From an uncultured beta proteobacterium (GTDB taxonomy: Bacteria; Pseudomonadota; Gammaproteobacteria; Burkholderiales; Burkholderiaceae_C): 15,321 bases of DNA. Made by a program: the position numbers and the translations under genes. The notes beneath the pieces were generated by a model. That model made no database searches and was not told the origin of the DNA. It was given only the letters and a program-made list of their open reading frames with translations. Positions 13,558 to 15,321 of the stretch are shown piece after piece (position 1 is the first letter of the stretch; the number at the start of each line of letters is the position of its first letter). The stretch lies in assembly GCA_903920405.1 (NCBI GenBank), contig CAIXMC010000222.1:1-15321 (forward strand), in the 5' to 3' direction.

Positions 13558-14676
13558 TTACGGAATGGCGCTCTCCGATTGCGTGTGAAGTGTCATGCGC
13601 AAAATTTCTGACCGTTGCCATAGGCGCATTCGAGGCCCCCACGTGCCTACGCCACGGGAAACGATGGCGGTCATACCCATAACATCATACTGACCTGACA
13701 ACATTGGAAACTTCAGTTGGACAAGATAGCCAAACGGCCATATTTGACCGCCGTGCGTGTGTCCGGACAGCATGAGATCAACGCCTTTGCTTGATGCAAA
13801 TTTCTCTGCCAAGGGTGCATGCGATACAAGGACTGTAGCGCCCATAGGACGTTGATTAAGTGCTGAATTCATGAATGCTTCAGTATTTTGAGTTGTAGAT
13901 TTGTAGTCAATACCCGCGAGCACCAATCCTGGGGAAAGATTGACCCAAGTATTGCGCAGAAGATGGATACCTATCTGATCAAATAATACCGTCTGAACAT
14001 TCAGGTTGCCATAAAAATCATGGTTTCCCAAAACACCCCAAACACCCAATGGAGCTGACAGACGTTGCAAACCAGAGAACAATTCCTTTAATAAAATTCC
14101 GTGACCATCGAATATGTCACCGAGTAACAAAATAACATCAGGTCGTTCAGCTTGCACCAGTTTTACACAAGCTGATAGCCATTCATCATCCTGGATAATT
14201 CCAAGATGCAAATCTGATAATGCGACGATAACCGTGCCATCCAAGTTTTGAGGGAGCTTTTTTATATAAACGTTGTAACTCTGAACGACAGGCTGACGTT
14301 GACCTTGAATGACGGCTAGTAATGAAAATAAAACACCTAAAATTAATGCAAGACCACGAAGTAGAGCTTGATAGCGTTTTAGAAAAAGCCCGAAACCGGT
14401 AGCAATTTCCACGACAAGCAACAAAGCTGTCATCAGGAAGAGGGTAGCCAGCCAGGTCATACTCCACAGTTCCGCTGGCCTTGCCAGTCCATCCAGATGC
14501 AACGGACTCAAAGAGCGACTTAGGATAAAAAACGCAATAATGACAAGTCCCAACACAAATAGACTACGCCCTGAAACGAGCCGATAGATGCTTGGAACTG
14601 ATGATGCACGCCAGAAGACATAGCATTGCATCACCAATACAACAAACGTAAGTATGAATCTGAACACTGTAATCAC
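13558..14676 (-). CDS. Membrane-anchored metallophosphoesterase (YaeI-like)
   Basis: 372 aa. Four predicted N-terminal membrane helices (about residues 5-22, 38-53, 72-96, 104-124) anchor a cytoplasmic calcineurin-like phosphoesterase domain. Metal-ligand motifs are complete: SDLHLG (D155, H157), GDIFD (D187), GNHDF (N218, H219, D220), SHAP (H286), SGHTHGGQ (H306, H308). Relatives such as YaeI hydrolyse phosphodiester or phosphoanhydride bonds, lipid or nucleotide linked; the substrate here is unknown. The start is GTG 14676-14674; an in-frame TAA lies two codons before it, so it cannot be longer. The RBS is weak. Intact and typical of core chromosome, unlike the genes to the left. Confidence 0.9.
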   Translation of the reverse strand: MITVFRFILTFVVLVMQCYVFWRASSVPSIYRLVSGRSLFVLGLVIIAFFILSRSLSPLHLDGLARPAELWSMTWLATLFLMTALLLVVEIATGFGLFLKRYQALLRGLALILGVLFSLLAVIQGQRQPVVQSYNVYIKKLPQNLDGTVIVALSDLHLGIIQDDEWLSACVKLVQAERPDVILLLGDIFDGHGILLKELFSGLQRLSAPLGVWGVLGNHDFYGNLNVQTVLFDQIGIHLLRNTWVNLSPGLVLAGIDYKSTTQNTEAFMNSALNQRPMGATVLVSHAPLAEKFASSKGVDLMLSGHTHGGQIWPFGYLVQLKFPMLSGQYDVMGMTAIVSRGVGTWGPRMRLWQRSEILRMTLHTQSESAIP

Positions 14677-14968
14677 CTTTTAACCACATCCGAGATGTAT
14701 GAGTTTCACTTTCTGGATTATTCACAGTCAGAATCCATGTCTTCTGTAAAAAATTATTCCACCCATCGACTGTAGCTGCGAGAGTTGGACACCGTTCAAC
14801 TGTATCTATAATGGCTAATACTATGTTTTCAATGGATTGATTCCTTAAAGTGCCATTGGGGTTAGGGTGGATTTGGATGTCGCAAGCCCAAGCAAAGCCA
14901 CTTCACTTTAAAACGCACCCGTCATTGCAGCACATATCCGCATCGGGTTTTGACGCACTGCGTTGCAT
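14677..14968. other. Intergenic region without a recognised gene
   Basis: 292 bp between the 5' end of the metallophosphoesterase and the 3' end of the vapC remnant, both on the minus strand. It should hold the phosphoesterase promoter and a vapC terminator; I find neither clearly. Short open frames here are only shadows. Confidence 0.4.
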
Positions 14969-15321
14969 TCATGTCGGATCCATCCAGTTTTCCAACGTCA
15001 GACCGTTGACCCGACCAAAATCCTTGACGTTGTTCGTCACGATGACAGCACCCCTGCATCTGGCGTGTGCTGCAATCAACAAGTCTTAGGATGTGGTCAG
15101 TAATAAGTTCCCCATTTGGCTCGTCAGATTTGGGCGCACTGCGTCGTTACAAATCGCTTATGTGGCATGGCCACACCGCGCGATTTGCGCCTAGCATTGA
15201 ATCCCAACTCTGACGGCCAAATGGGGGAACTTATTACTGACCACATCCTTAGCGCCAAGCTGCTGCCCCTTCATTTTGAGATCAGAGCGAATGTCGGCGT
15301 AGTGAATAGCCGCTTTTATCG
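14969..15321 (-). pseudogene. vapC: vapC-like PIN-domain toxin gene, split by a palindromic element and cut by the window edge
   Basis: Reading leftwards from the window edge: IKAAIHYADIRSDLKMKGQQ then LGA, element, then DLLIAAHARCRGAVIVTNNV, KDFGRVNGLTLENWMDPT and TGA-type stop (TCA 14969-14971). This is the C-terminal half of a VapC ribonuclease toxin. Catalytic-site elements visible are the acidic Asp of YADIR and the Asp of DLLIAAHA, with Asn in VTNN, as is usual in this subgroup. Both halves are in the same frame and a 162-bp removal gives LGA-K-DLLIAAHA. As it stands, translation runs into the element and stops after about 22 codons, losing the last third of the fold. The N-terminus and any vapB antitoxin lie outside the window. 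Confidence 0.85.
15088..15249. mobile_element. 162-bp palindromic element (MITE-like) inserted in vapC
   Basis: The left end AGGATGTGGTCAGTAATAAG (15088 on) continues TTCCCCATTTGG. The right end, reverse complemented, gives the same with one extra C. The match extends over about 40 bp per arm with one indel and few changes, then inner arms (CAAATCGC/GCGATTTG) and a loop stem TGTGG-CATGG-CCACA. The whole unit can fold as one long hairpin. TTA flanks both sides (15086-15088, 15249-15251), a possible 3-bp target duplication; alternatively, exact removal of 162 bp restores the vapC frame. Confidence 0.85.

Noticed and set aside
14850..15089. 79-codon plus-strand open frame
   Set aside because: Antisense to the vapC remnant, whose PIN motifs are clear on the minus strand.
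1..15321. CRISPR array or replication origin
   Set aside because: No regularly spaced short repeats and no iteron or DnaA-box cluster were seen in the window.

Overview
The window looks like an accessory stretch of a betaproteobacterial chromosome, most likely Comamonadaceae/Burkholderiales. I infer this from moderate GC, from the style of the proteins (type III R-M, UPF0175/DUF3368, DUF932, the small 'ENGPIRP..VNGRLAWPV' DNA-binding protein), and from an interspersed repeat built around TTTTGGCCTCTAGCCCTT...GTAGCTAT, which recalls repeats I associate with that family. Species cannot be fixed without a search.

Left part (1-3349). A Xre-type antitoxin-like gene enters from the left edge. Facing it, on the minus strand, is a decayed four-gene operon (1539 down to 263). 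No single reading frame shows it, but it reappears once a few small indels are corrected and two short transposon-derived elements (MITEs) are removed. One MITE at 438-548 has 23-bp perfect terminal inverted repeats and a 9-bp target duplication; the other at 667-787 has CTAG ends. Divergent from this operon, on the plus strand, lie a small DNA-binding protein broken by an 11-bp tandem duplication, a one-helix membrane peptide, a GHKL ATPase related to topoisomerase VI subunit B, and a short coiled-coil protein. The last three overlap one another.

Middle part (3350-12850). Independent modules follow: a three-helix membrane protein, a UPF0175/DUF3368 toxin-antitoxin pair, a DUF932 gene (minus strand), and a type III restriction-modification operon (mod then res, 1 nt apart). 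Copies of the interspersed repeat lie at 3371, 4898, 5821 and 7031, at the junctions between these modules. Behind res come a eukaryotic-type Ser/Thr kinase and an FHA-domain protein. The kinase frame is broken exactly at the catalytic HRD motif, and the restored motif also lacks the catalytic Asp.

Right part (12850-15321). A tRNA-Thr(CGT) gene on the minus strand has its own terminator. A 242-bp internally deleted insertion sequence, which keeps the tail of its transposase, abuts the tRNA promoter region. A membrane-anchored metallophosphoesterase follows. The window ends in a vapC-like PIN toxin gene split by a 162-bp, almost fully palindromic element.

Overall: a patchwork of defence and addiction modules with several short non-autonomous elements and many decayed genes. 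No integrase, intact transposase, CRISPR array or replication origin is visible. The apparently intact and active units are the GHKL module, the toxin-antitoxin pair, DUF932, the type III R-M system, the metallophosphoesterase and the tRNA.
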